DNA from: Roseiterribacter gracilis
GTDB lineage: Bacteria > Pseudomonadota > Alphaproteobacteria > BOG-932 > Roseiterribacteraceae
Assembly: GCA_018332375.1 (NCBI GenBank)
Contig: BOPV01000001.1
Coordinates: forward strand, 3,410,001-3,474,000
Direction: 5' to 3'
DNA: 64,000 nt
The notes under the pieces are model-generated. The model saw only the letters and a list, made by a program, of their open reading frames with translations. It was not told the origin of the DNA and ran no database searches. The stretch's first letter is position 1. Each line of letters begins with the position of its first letter. A program made the position numbers and the translations under genes. Shown here in pieces: positions 8,774-17,800 of this stretch.

Positions 8774-9879
8774 AGCTTTGCCGATCGATGTTGCTGGCCG
8801 TCAGTCTGTTCGCGGCGCCGGCCGCCAGCGCGCAGCAGAAGCTGGTCGATTGGCCGCAGCTTCCGGTCGCGCGCAGCGTGCCGCAGACCGACGCGGAAAA
8901 AGAATTCGGCAAAGAGCACGGGCGCAAATTGCCGACGCCCGAAATTCTGCAGCCGACCTTGGATCCGGCGCTGCAGCCGTATCAGGCGCAAAAGGGCGTA
9001 AAGTTGACCGGCACGCGCAAGGCAGCGGCCTCGGACGTGCTGCCCGATCTGGTGCATCGCTGGGTCGATGGATTCCGCAAGCACCATCCCGGCGTGCAGA
9101 TCGATCTGTCACCGCCTTATGCCGGCAGTCTCGGCGCCAAAGAACTGGTGAACGGTAAGCTCGACATCGTTTTCGTGTCGCGCGAGCTGAAACCCGACGA
9201 CATCACCGAATTCAAAGCCAAGTTCGGGTACGAGCCCAGCAGCGTGCCGGTCTCGGGCGGCACGTACCGGCATTACGGGTTTCTCGATGCGCTGGGTTTC
9301 TTTGTGCACAAAGACAACCCGCTGGAGTCGATTACGTTCGACCAGCTCGACGCGCTGCTCTCAACCACACGCCATCGCGGCGGCGCAGCCATCACCAATT
9401 GGGGACAGCTTGGCCTCACCGGCGACTGGGCGGACAAGCCGATCCATGTCTATGGCGTCAAGCCATGGAACGGGTTTGAAGAGTTCGTTCGCCAACGCGT
9501 GTTGAGCGTCGGTGCCAAGCGCGGCGAGTGGCGTACCGACATCAACTTTGCACCAGTCGTGTTTCCGCTGGCGAGCAACGTCGCTGCCGATCGGCTGGGG
9601 ATCGGTTACGCCGGTCTCGCTTATATCGATGCACCGGTGAAGATGCTGGCGCTGTGTCCCGACGCCAAAGGCCTGTGCAGCGCGCCGAGTTACGAAAATG
9701 TCGCGCGCGCCGACTATCCGTTGAGCCGGTTGGTGTTCCTCAATTTCAATCATGCGCCCGACAAGAAGCTCGACCCGATCGTGGCCGAGCTGCTGCGCTA
9801 CATCCACAGCCGCGACGGGCAGCAGGCTGTTCTTGCGCAGGGGATCTATCTCCCGCTGCGCGCCAAGCAGATTCCATAA
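8770..9879 (+). CDS. PstS-like exported substrate-binding protein, paralogue 2 of 4
   Basis: 369 residues with a signal peptide (MKLCRSMLLAVSLFAAPAASA). After an extra N-terminal segment of about 70 residues it enters the binding-protein fold: LTGTRKAAASDVLPDLVHRW, GKLDIVFVSRELK, FFVHKDNPLESITFDQLDAL, NWGQLGLTGDWADKPIHVYG, and C-terminal YPLSRLVFLNFNHAP. The latter motifs recur in paralogues 3 and 4. The arginine/serine/glycine/threonine phosphate-binding signature of true PstS is not evident where expected, so the ligand may not be free phosphate. Translationally coupled to paralogue 1. Confidence 0.8.
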   Translation: MKLCRSMLLAVSLFAAPAASAQQKLVDWPQLPVARSVPQTDAEKEFGKEHGRKLPTPEILQPTLDPALQPYQAQKGVKLTGTRKAAASDVLPDLVHRWVDGFRKHHPGVQIDLSPPYAGSLGAKELVNGKLDIVFVSRELKPDDITEFKAKFGYEPSSVPVSGGTYRHYGFLDALGFFVHKDNPLESITFDQLDALLSTTRHRGGAAITNWGQLGLTGDWADKPIHVYGVKPWNGFEEFVRQRVLSVGAKRGEWRTDINFAPVVFPLASNVAADRLGIGYAGLAYIDAPVKMLALCPDAKGLCSAPSYENVARADYPLSRLVFLNFNHAPDKKLDPIVAELLRYIHSRDGQQAVLAQGIYLPLRAKQIP

Positions 9880-9905
9880 AGCAACGAACAGGGTGCAGGT
9901 GCGAC

Positions 9906-10973
9906 ATGAGCGCTGATCTTTTCTTTTCTCGCCGTGCGGCGATGGCGGCTGCGGCGGGTTCGGCGGCGTTGATCGCGACGCCCGCGCGCGCGCTGAAATA
10001 CGCGGCGACCGAACATCATCTCAAAGTCGACCCCAAGATGGTGAGCTGGACGCCCGGCCCCGTTTCGGTCGAACCCGAAGAAGAATTGAATCTTGTCGGC
10101 GCTGACGTGATGGACGAGATCACGCTGGGCTGGTGCAAATTGATGCGCCAGGCCTATCCCAAGCTCAGCGTCACGATGCAGGCGCGTGCGTCGGGCGCCG
10201 GCGCACCGGCGCTGGTCGATGGCAGCGCGCATCTGGCGCCGGTCGGTCGCGAATTGCTGCCGGCCGAGGAAAAAGCCTTCACCGACAAGTTCGGCTACGC
10301 GCCGCTGGCGTTCAAAGTCGCGACCGGCAGCGTGGGATCGCTGGGCAAGACCGCATCGAGCGTGATTCTCGTCGACAAGAACAATCCGATTCAGGGTCTG
10401 ACATTGGCGCAGCTCGACGCGATCTATTCCAAGACGCGCAAGCGCGGCTATCGCGACGTCACCAAATGGGGCGATCTGGGTTTGACGGGCGAATGGGCCG
10501 ACCGACCGATTCATCTCTACGGTCTCAAACATCCCAACGGGATCGAGTGGTTCTTCAAACAGGTCGTGATGCAGGGCGGCGACTATCGCGACGGAATCGA
10601 GTTCGTGAAGGGCAAGGGCTTCACGCATGCCTTTACCGTCGCGGCAGAAGACATGGCGTCGAAACCGGGCGGCTTGACCTATGCGCTGCTCGCCAACGTA
10701 ACGCCGAACGTGAAAGTCGTGCCACTCGCCTACAAGGAAGGTGAGCCCTTCGTGATGCCGACGGTCGAAACCGTCTATCCGCATCGCTATCCGTTGAGCC
10801 GCTACATCTACATCTTCGTCAATCGTCCGCCCGGCCAGCCGTTGCCGCCGAAAGTGAAAGAGTTTCTTTCGCTGGTGTTGAGCAAGCAGGGGCAGGACGT
10901 CGTCGCCAAGGAAGGTGTCTACATTCCGCTAACCGCAGAGACGGTGCGGGAAGAACGCGCCAAGCTTGCGTAA
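9906..10973 (+). CDS. PstS-like exported substrate-binding protein, paralogue 3 of 4
   Basis: 355 residues from the ATG at 9906. The N-terminus, SADLFFSRRAAMAAAAGSAA, has an arginine pair before a hydrophobic run, so export could use Tat or Sec. Landmark motifs match its neighbours: FTDKFGYAPLAFKVATGS, LVDKNNPIQGLTLAQLDAIY, KWGDLGLTGEWADRPIHLYG and YPLSRYIYIFVNRPPG. Similarity to paralogue 2 is obvious by eye, indicating tandem duplication. It sits 26 bases after paralogue 2. Nothing in the sequence shows the ligand. A cytoplasmic role is unlikely given the leader. Confidence 0.8.
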   Translation: MSADLFFSRRAAMAAAAGSAALIATPARALKYAATEHHLKVDPKMVSWTPGPVSVEPEEELNLVGADVMDEITLGWCKLMRQAYPKLSVTMQARASGAGAPALVDGSAHLAPVGRELLPAEEKAFTDKFGYAPLAFKVATGSVGSLGKTASSVILVDKNNPIQGLTLAQLDAIYSKTRKRGYRDVTKWGDLGLTGEWADRPIHLYGLKHPNGIEWFFKQVVMQGGDYRDGIEFVKGKGFTHAFTVAAEDMASKPGGLTYALLANVTPNVKVVPLAYKEGEPFVMPTVETVYPHRYPLSRYIYIFVNRPPGQPLPPKVKEFLSLVLSKQGQDVVAKEGVYIPLTAETVREERAKLA

Positions 10974-10977
10974 ATCG

Positions 10978-11937
10978 ATGCGGCGAGGCGCAGCCCTGCT
11001 CTGTGCCTCGCTGCTCTGTTGCATGCCGGCGGTCGCAGGCGACGATCTCGTCTGCGCCGGCGGCGATACGATGCAACCGCTGGCGCAAAGCTGGGCGAAT
11101 GCGTTTCACGCGCGTCGCCCGTCGGTGCGGGTTCAGATACGCGACGACGCCAAGCTGGCTGCCGACGGGTTCGCGCTGCTGCTCGACGAGAAGATCGATT
11201 GTGCGCTTTTCGTGCGCGAGCTGTTTCCTGCCGAGAGCGCCGCGTTCGAGCGCAAATACGGCTACGCGCCGCTGGTGATTCCGGTGGCGGGCGGAAGCTA
11301 CGCGACAAAGGGCGGGACGCATGCGATTGCGATCTACGTCAACGCCGGCAATCCGCTGAACCGGATCAGCCTCGCACAGCTCGCTTCGGTGTTTGCCGGT
11401 GCGCGCTATTGGGGCGAACTCGGTGTCGAGGGTGCGTTCGCGACCCACCCGATTCATCTCTACGGCATGTTGCATCGGCGCGAGACGGGAAATCCGCCTG
11501 GCATCGTGAATTTCCTGCAGCAGCGCGTGCTGCATGGTGCCGCCTTTCGCGATGACGCGCGCGAACAGGTCGATCGGCCGGGCGAAGGCGCGCTGGAAGC
11601 AATTCCGCGGCGTGTCGCCGAAGATCCGGATGGGATCGGCTATAGCGGATTCGGCTTTGCCGTTGCCGGCGCCAAGAGTGTCGCGATCGGCGACAGCGAC
11701 GCCGGTCCATTTTATCGCGGTACGCCGGAAGAGGTTACGCGCGGCGTCTATCCGCTGCGGCGGCATATTTATCTGATCGTGCACCGGCGGCCCGGCGCGC
11801 CGCTGTCACCGCCGTTGCAAAGTTTTTTGCGCTTCGTGCTCAGCGCGAAGGGGCAGAGTCTTCTTGCCGACGATCGGACGCGGTTTCTGCCATTACCGCC
11901 AGCCGAAGCCGCGTCCGCGCGCGCGCTTCTCGAATAA
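10978..11937 (+). CDS. PstS-like exported substrate-binding protein, paralogue 4 of 4
   Basis: 319 residues from the ATG at 10978; an in-frame TTG at 10966 overlapping the preceding stop is possible but would only lengthen the leader. The signal peptide is RRGAALLCASLLCCMPAVAG. The fold begins DDLVCAGGDTMQPLAQSW, in the style of phosphate-binding proteins, and continues with FERKYGYAPLVIPVAGGS, IYVNAGNPLNRISLAQLA, YWGELGVEGAFATHPIHLYG and YPLRRHIYLIVHRRPG. It is the last gene of the run; a bidirectional hairpin follows. Four related binding proteins in a row behind one TonB receptor is unusual. Confidence 0.78.
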   Translation: MRRGAALLCASLLCCMPAVAGDDLVCAGGDTMQPLAQSWANAFHARRPSVRVQIRDDAKLAADGFALLLDEKIDCALFVRELFPAESAAFERKYGYAPLVIPVAGGSYATKGGTHAIAIYVNAGNPLNRISLAQLASVFAGARYWGELGVEGAFATHPIHLYGMLHRRETGNPPGIVNFLQQRVLHGAAFRDDAREQVDRPGEGALEAIPRRVAEDPDGIGYSGFGFAVAGAKSVAIGDSDAGPFYRGTPEEVTRGVYPLRRHIYLIVHRRPGAPLSPPLQSFLRFVLSAKGQSLLADDRTRFLPLPPAEAASARALLE

Positions 11938-11939
11938 AG

Positions 11940-11977
11940 CGGCCGGCCTCTCGACCTTGGTCGGGTGAGGCCGGCCG
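11940..11977. terminator. Bidirectional hairpin terminator between convergent genes
   Basis: CGGCCGGCCTC at 11940-11950 pairs perfectly with GAGGCCGGCCG at 11967-11977 around a 16-base loop. It lies between the stop of the fourth PstS-like gene and the stop of the convergent Cache-like gene. There is no long T tract, so termination may be modest or factor-assisted. Confidence 0.6.
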
Positions 11978-11982
11978 GTCGA

Positions 11983-12543
11983 TCACTTCGCCGGCGCGAA
12001 CAGCGCGTCGAGCGTGGCGATGCGCGGCTGCAGCCCGTCGCGAATGGCCAGACCCGGCGCCAGGAAGTCCGTGTCCTTGCGCTTGTCGTCCGGGGACGTC
12101 TTGAACGCGACCACCATCGCTGCGGGCAGATACGTGCCAGCCGCATCCTTGAGCGGCAGCACGATCGAAACCTTCTGCTTCCAGTCGGGCGAACCCCATT
12201 TGGATTCGACCTGCGTGACGGCCTTCTTGATGGTGATCACGTCGCCCGGCGAGGATTGATTGCCGATGCGATCGGGGAACGATCCGGCAAACATCGTGAA
12301 GGTTTCCGTCTGGCCCGGCGGGCTGCCGTGCATCGTGATGCTGACCACCTCAGGGTGTTTGGCGATCAGCTCATCGATCATCTGCTGCGCTTGAATTTTC
12401 TTCGTCGGCCCGACCCAGTTTTTGGGTGTGTTGGGCGTCGAGGCCGCACGCGGGATCGCGTCCTGGGCCCAGGCGCTTGCCGAAACCAGCAACAGGCCGG
12501 CGGCAAACAATCCCTGCAATGCATGCTTGTCGAACGAACGCAT
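11983..12543 (-). CDS. Exported single-domain relative of the tandem Cache-like protein
   Basis: 186 residues from the ATG at 12543, which has GGGAGG upstream and a signal peptide (ending SASAWAQ). Residues 50-185 match one repeat unit of the 2313-3176 protein in order and spacing: MIDELIAKHPEVVSITMHGSPPG against LVDDTMNKYRDVILLVMHVTPPG, then a RIG motif, then LPLKDAAGTYLPAAMVVAFK near the end. Related exported proteins thus bracket the receptor/PstS-like operon on both sides. No anchor or signalling domain is present. Function is unknown; a soluble periplasmic ligand-binding role is inferred. Confidence 0.6.
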   Translation of the reverse strand: MRSFDKHALQGLFAAGLLLVSASAWAQDAIPRAASTPNTPKNWVGPTKKIQAQQMIDELIAKHPEVVSITMHGSPPGQTETFTMFAGSFPDRIGNQSSPGDVITIKKAVTQVESKWGSPDWKQKVSIVLPLKDAAGTYLPAAMVVAFKTSPDDKRKDTDFLAPGLAIRDGLQPRIATLDALFAPAK

Positions 12544-12621
12544 TCTGTGCCTCCCGAAAGTCACGCGCGCGTCGGCGCGCGTTTGCACGAGACGGTAGAC
12601 ACCGAATCTGAATTGGACCTG

Positions 12622-13293
12622 TCAGCGACCGAGTTCGAACTTCTCGTAGCGCTCGACGAGCGTCATCTCGCCCTGGTCGCCCAATTTGACCTTCTGTTCG
12701 CGGCGCACCGGCAGGCCTGACGCAAGGTCCAGCCACAGCGTCGCTTCACCGACGGCCTGGCCGCTCACCACCAAGGTGAAGCTGATCGGTCGCGTGATGC
12801 GATCGCCCAACATTTTGTCAGCTCCGCCGCGACGGGCGTTGCGTATTTCCAGCACGCGACGCACGTCGCCCTCGGCGAGGTCGGGCGGGCGTTTGGCGCT
12901 GATCACCGCGAATGTGTGCAGCACGCCCATCCGCACCAATTTCACCAACAGGCTTTCGCTCAATTGCAACGGCGTCTTGGCGCTGAAGCTGGTGCCGTTG
13001 ACCTTGCCGTCCAACTTGTCCTGGTCGCTGCGGAGCGTGAGGTCGAGCGGCTCGTCGCGGAACTTGCCGGTCGCGCGCAGGAACGTCCGGTTGCCCTGGC
13101 GCACATCGTATTCGCCTTTGAGCTCGGCCGGGTTCAGACCTTCATTTTTGATCTCAACCAGAAACCGCACTGCGCCGGCCGCGATCAGGCGCTGTTCCAG
13201 CGCCGCGAGCGTCTTGTCGCTGGCGTCATCGGCACGCGCGGGGGCGGCCAGCAGGGTAAGGCTGAGCGCAAGGGCAAAGAGTGGTCGGATCAT
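12622..13293 (-). CDS. Exported protein, LolA-like fold suspected
   Basis: 223 residues from the ATG at 13293, where the signal peptide IRPLFALALSLTLLAAPARA begins; the longer open frame to 13332 would bury that leader. The body lacks cysteines and membrane segments. It has the alternating strands of LolA/DUF2092-type beta sheets, including GEATLWLDLASGLPVRRE near the C-terminus, which is the pattern used by outer-membrane lipoprotein carrier relatives. It is 78 bases upstream of the single-domain Cache-like gene on the same strand, so the two could be co-transcribed. Family assignment is a pattern-based guess. Confidence 0.45.
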   Translation of the reverse strand: MIRPLFALALSLTLLAAPARADDASDKTLAALEQRLIAAGAVRFLVEIKNEGLNPAELKGEYDVRQGNRTFLRATGKFRDEPLDLTLRSDQDKLDGKVNGTSFSAKTPLQLSESLLVKLVRMGVLHTFAVISAKRPPDLAEGDVRRVLEIRNARRGGADKMLGDRITRPISFTLVVSGQAVGEATLWLDLASGLPVRREQKVKLGDQGEMTLVERYEKFELGR

Positions 13294-13408
13294 GCGGCAA
13301 GTTTGGCGCCCCACCTTGCGGGCGACAAGCACGGTCTGGACCCCGCTTGAGGTCCGACCCGCGGGCCGGCATGGTCGATCCGTGCCGCACTCTTCGATTC
13401 AGGCTGCC

Positions 13409-14287
13409 ATGCCGACTTCTGCCTCCGACACGATCGATGCGGCTTTGCGCGCGCGGCTGGCGCTGGTGCTTCCATCGACGCCACGCACGCTGCGCGCCAT
13501 CGAAGACGGTTCGGTCAACCGCATCATCGTTGCCGACGAACAATATGTGGCGCGCATCCCGCGCGCGCCCGAAGGCCATGCCGACGCGGCGCGCGAAGTG
13601 GCGTTGCTGACGCGCGCCAACGGCAAGCTCGGTATTCGCGTGCCGCGCGTGCTCAAGGTCGAAGGCGACGTGGTGCTGCTCGAATATCTCACCGGCGAAG
13701 CTTTAGGCTGGAGCGTGCTACGCGACCTGCCGCCGGCGCTCGGCGCATCGCTGCTCGATCAACTGGTCGGTGCGCTCGCGACGTTGCACGCTTTGCCGTC
13801 GGACGGTTTGCCGCGCGCGGCCCAGGTCGCAGATGCGGTCTGGGTCAAAGACATCGATACGCGCGTAACGCAACACGTATTGCCGTTGCTGCCGATGGGC
13901 GCCCGGCGCGATGCGGAACGCGCGCTCGCCGCGGCGGCAGAAGCGGTTGATGCGAACGAACGGCTGTGCGCGACGCATGCCGACCTGCATCCCGAACATG
14001 TGTTGTGGGATCCGGCCGCGGGCGTGCTCACCGGTTTGATCGATTGGGGCTGGTCCGGCATCGGCGATCCCGCGCTCGACCTGGCGCAGCTGGCTTGGAA
14101 TTACGGGCAGCGTGCCTTGGCTGCGATTCGCCGCGTACATCCGCGCGCCGCCGAGTTGCTGCCGCGCGCCATCGCACTGGCTGCTTTGTTCGAACTTGAT
14201 TGGGCCGCGCGCGGTGTCGCAGCGCGCGAACCGACACCGCTTTTGTGGCATCTCGGCGGGGCCAAAGCTTGGGGGGACGAAACATGA
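13409..14287 (+). CDS. Aminoglycoside phosphotransferase-family kinase (APH fold)
   Basis: 292 residues from the ATG at 13409; the open frame extends far upstream but without a plausible start. Kinase landmarks are visible: an N-lobe with VNRIIVADEQYVARIPR, VVLLEYLTGEAL at the hinge, a catalytic loop THADLHPEHVLWD (the usual HGDLHPGN with substitutions, including His for the metal-binding Asn), and LIDWGWSGIGDPALDLA as the DFG equivalent. The family phosphorylates aminoglycosides, macrolides, homoserine, choline or other small hydroxylated substrates, so resistance cannot be assumed. Its stop overlaps the next start (ATGA). Confidence 0.8.
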   Translation: MPTSASDTIDAALRARLALVLPSTPRTLRAIEDGSVNRIIVADEQYVARIPRAPEGHADAAREVALLTRANGKLGIRVPRVLKVEGDVVLLEYLTGEALGWSVLRDLPPALGASLLDQLVGALATLHALPSDGLPRAAQVADAVWVKDIDTRVTQHVLPLLPMGARRDAERALAAAAEAVDANERLCATHADLHPEHVLWDPAAGVLTGLIDWGWSGIGDPALDLAQLAWNYGQRALAAIRRVHPRAAELLPRAIALAALFELDWAARGVAAREPTPLLWHLGGAKAWGDET

Positions 14288-14841
14288 AACGACGGACGCT
14301 GGTTGCAGCCTTTGCGCTGCTCGCTGTCTCGCTGTCGGCGCAGGCGCAGGAAGCCGCACCGCGTGAAAACGTGGCGCGTACGAAAATGCAGGCGCTCGAT
14401 TTTCTGACCGGCGTCTGGGAAGGCGAAGGCTGGATTCTGATGGGGCCGCAACGCCGTAATTTCCGGCAGCGCGAAATTGCGCGCATGGGGGCCGGCGAAA
14501 CCGTGCTGGTCGTTGACGGCAAGGGGCTTGGGGCTGACGCCGACAACAAAGGCAAGGTCGAGCACGCCGCGTTTGCAGTCGTGAACTGGAACGCAGCGAC
14601 CAGCGCCTATCGCTGGCAGGCGTTCAAGTCCGACGGCGCGAGCGTCGACGTCGTGCCGCAGGTCAGCGACAAGAAGTTGGTCTGGGAGCTGCCGCCCAAC
14701 AATGATCGCCGCGTGCGTTTCACCATCACGCGCGACAATGATTCCCGTTGGCACGAAATCGGCGAGTCATGGACCGGTGATGGCAAGCCGGTCGTGTTTC
14801 TCGACATGACTCTGCGACGCGTTGGCGACGCCCCCAAATAG
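14284..14841 (+). CDS. Exported DUF1579-like protein
   Basis: 185 residues with a clear signal peptide (MKRRTLVAAFALLAVSLSAQAQ). The mature part starts with LDFLTGVWEGEGWI, the beginning of small lipocalin/nitrobindin-like beta-barrels annotated as DUF1579. Further strands follow (ETVLVVDGKGLG, AFAVVNWNAAT, WHEIGESW). It is translationally coupled to the APH-like gene, and is convergent with the RND operon, 15 bases from its end. Role unknown; the fold suggests binding of a small hydrophobic ligand. Confidence 0.6.
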   Translation: MKRRTLVAAFALLAVSLSAQAQEAAPRENVARTKMQALDFLTGVWEGEGWILMGPQRRNFRQREIARMGAGETVLVVDGKGLGADADNKGKVEHAAFAVVNWNAATSAYRWQAFKSDGASVDVVPQVSDKKLVWELPPNNDRRVRFTITRDNDSRWHEIGESWTGDGKPVVFLDMTLRRVGDAPK

Positions 14842-14856
14842 ATCTGGCCGAAGGAA

Positions 14857-17800
14857 TCACTCCGCGGGCTGCAGATCGCCGTGGCGGTGCTTGCGCTTGG
14901 CGATCTTGCGCGCGGCCCAGCTTTGGAACCGGTCGAGATAGAGATAGACGACCGGCGTCGTGTAGAGCGTTAGAATCTGGCTGACCAACAAACCGCCGAC
15001 GATCGCAACGCCCAGCGGAACGCGTAGCTCGGCGCCGTAACCTCGGCTGAGCGCCAGCGGCACGCCGCCCAGAATGGCGGCGAAGCTGGTCATCATGATC
15101 GGGCGGAATCGCAGCATGCAGGCTTCGAAGATCGCATCTTCGGGTTTCTTGCCGCCGCGTTCGGCTTCGATCGCGAAGTCGACCATCATAATCGCGTTCT
15201 TCTTCACGATGCCGATCAGCATGATGATGCCGATGATCGCAACCACTGACAGTTCCTTGCCGGTGATCGCAAGCCCCAGCAACGCACCGAGACCCGCCGA
15301 CGGAATGGTCGAGAGAATCGTGATCGGATGCACGAAGCTCTCATACAGAACGCCCAGCACGATATAGACCGCGATGATGGCGACGCCGATCAGGATCGGC
15401 TGCGACTTCAGCGAGTTCTGGAATTCCTGCGCCGTGCCTTCAAAGCGCGCGCTGATTGTTTGCGGCGCACCGATCTTGCCGGGAATATCCTGGATCGTCG
15501 GCACGACCTGTCCCAGCGCGACGCCGGGCGACAGGTTGAACGACAAGGTCACCGACGGAAATTGCGCCGAGTGATTGACCGACAATGCAGCCGTGGTCGG
15601 CTTGATGCGCACGAAACTCGACAACGGCACCAGATCGCTGGTCCGCGACCGGACATAGAGTTGGCTCAGCGCGGTTTCGTCGGCCTGGAATTGATCCTGC
15701 ACGCCCATCACGACGCGGTACTGGTCGAGGTCGGTGAAGATCGTCGACACGAACCGGTCGCCATAGGCGCTGTACAACGCGGCGTCGACGAGGTCGGTTG
15801 AGATGCCCAGACGCGCCGCCTGCACGCGGTCGATTTCGATGCGATAGCGCGGGCTGGTCGCCTGCAGATCCGATGCGACGTCTTCGACGCCTTTCACCTT
15901 GCGCAATTCGGCTTCGATCTTGGGCGCCCATTGGCGCAGCGAGTCGCCGTCGATCGATTGCAGCGTGTATTGATACTGCGTGCGCGACGGGCGGCCGCCG
16001 ATGCGGATGCTCTGCACCGATTGCAGATAGACTTTCAGCCCCTGGATTTGCGCGAATTTGGGGCGCAGGTCGGCGATGATCTGATCGGCGCTGCGGGTGC
16101 GCAGATTGCGGTTTTTCAAACTGACGAACATGCGGCCGGTATTCGACGAACCGCCGGCCGAACCCACGAAGGCGCCGCCGCCGTCAATGTCGGGATCGGT
16201 CATCGTGATCTGCGATACGCGCTGCATCAGCGCCGACATTTCCTTGAACGACACGTCGGGCGCCGCTTCGGTTTGCGCGAAAATCGTGCCGGTGTCTTCC
16301 TGCGGAATGAAGCCTTTTGGCAGCACGATATAGAGCGTGACCGTGAGCGCCATAATGGCCAGCGTCGTCATCAGGGTCAGGAACTGGTGGCGCAACACCC
16401 AGCCCAAGGTGCGCCGATAAAAATCGAGCGTCGAGTTGAAGGCGTGTTCGGAAATTTTGAACAAGCGGCCGCGTTCGGCTTCGGGTTTTTCAGGTTTGAT
16501 GAAGCGCGACGCCAGCATCGGCGTCAGGGTCAGCGACACGACCATCGACACCAGCAGCGACGCGGTGACGGTGACGCCGAATTCACGGAACAGGCGTCCG
16601 ACGATGCCGCCCAGGAACAGAAGCGGGATAAAGACCGCGATCAGCGACACCGTGATCGACACGATGGTGAAGCCGATCTCGCTGGCACCTTTCAGCGCCG
16701 CGTCATACGGCTTCTCGCCATGCTCGACGTAGCGCACGATGTTTTCCAGCATCACGATCGCGTCGTCGACCACCAGCCCGACCGCGATCGCCAGCCCCAT
16801 CAGCGTCAAATTGTTGAGGCTGAAGCCGCACACATACATGACCGCAAACGTACCGACCAACGACAGCGGCACGGCAGTCGCGGGAATGATGGTGGCGGTG
16901 ATATTGCGCAAGAACAGAAGGATCGTGACGATCACCAGCGCGATGGTGATCAGCAGCGTGATCTCGACTTCATGGATCGCGGAGCGCACCGACAAGGATC
17001 GGTCGGCAATCAGGCCGAATTCGATGGTCGGTGGAACCGTTGCGATCAAGGACGGCATGCGCGCTTTGATCGCGTCGACCGTCTCGACCACATTGGCGCC
17101 GGTCTGGCGCGTGATCAGCAGCAGAATGCCGGGACGGCCGTTGAAATAGCCGCGCACCTTGTCGTTCTCGACGCCGTCATAGACGCGCGCGACGTCCGAC
17201 ACTTTGACCGGCGCGCCATTGCGGTAGGTGATCAGCACGTCGGCGAATTGTTTCGCGTCGGTTAGCTGGTCGTTGGCGTCAAGCTGGAACGCTTTGGTCG
17301 CGCCCTGTAACTGGCCTTTGGGCCGGTTGAGATTGGTTGCGGTGATCGCGCTGGCGACTTCGTCGATGCCGATGCCGCGCGCAGCGAGCGCGGTCGGATT
17401 GACGTCAACGCGCACCGCAAATTTCTGCTCGCCGCCGATCGTCACCTGGCTCACGCCCGGCTGCGTCGACAATTGCTGCGCCAGAATGTCGGCGTATTTT
17501 GAAACTTCGTAGTCGGGCAGATATTCGCTGGTCAGCCCGTAGAGCAGCACCGGCGTATCGGCAGGATTGACCTTCTTATATTGCGGCGGGTCGGGCAGAT
17601 CGGCGGGCAGGCGTCCGCGCGCCGCGTTGATCGCGGCGGACACATCCTGCGCTGCTGCATCAATGCTGCGATTCAACACGAACTGCACCGTGACCTGCGT
17701 CGATCCGGTCGAGCTGGTCGAGGTGATCTGCGACACGCCTTGAATCGTCGCCAACTGCCGTTCCAGCGGCGACGCCACCGAATTCGCCATCGTCTCCGGC

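Noticed and set aside
9528..9905. An upstream extension of the third PstS-like gene by about 126 codons
   Set aside because: It runs in another frame through paralogue 2; the ATG at 9906 followed by an export leader is the sensible start, so there is no fusion or frameshift.
12686..13408. A long N-terminal extension of the APH-like protein
   Set aside because: The extension is antisense to the LolA-like gene and serine/arginine rich; the kinase fold begins just after the ATG at 13409.
13409..14287. Aminoglycoside resistance gene
   Set aside because: The APH fold covers many substrates, the catalytic loop differs from resistance enzymes, and there is no mobile element nearby.
15931..17265. 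A 444-codon open frame antisense to the RND permease
   Set aside because: Composition is histidine, arginine, aspartate and glutamine rich, as expected for the complement of hydrophobic codons; no start context or family motif.
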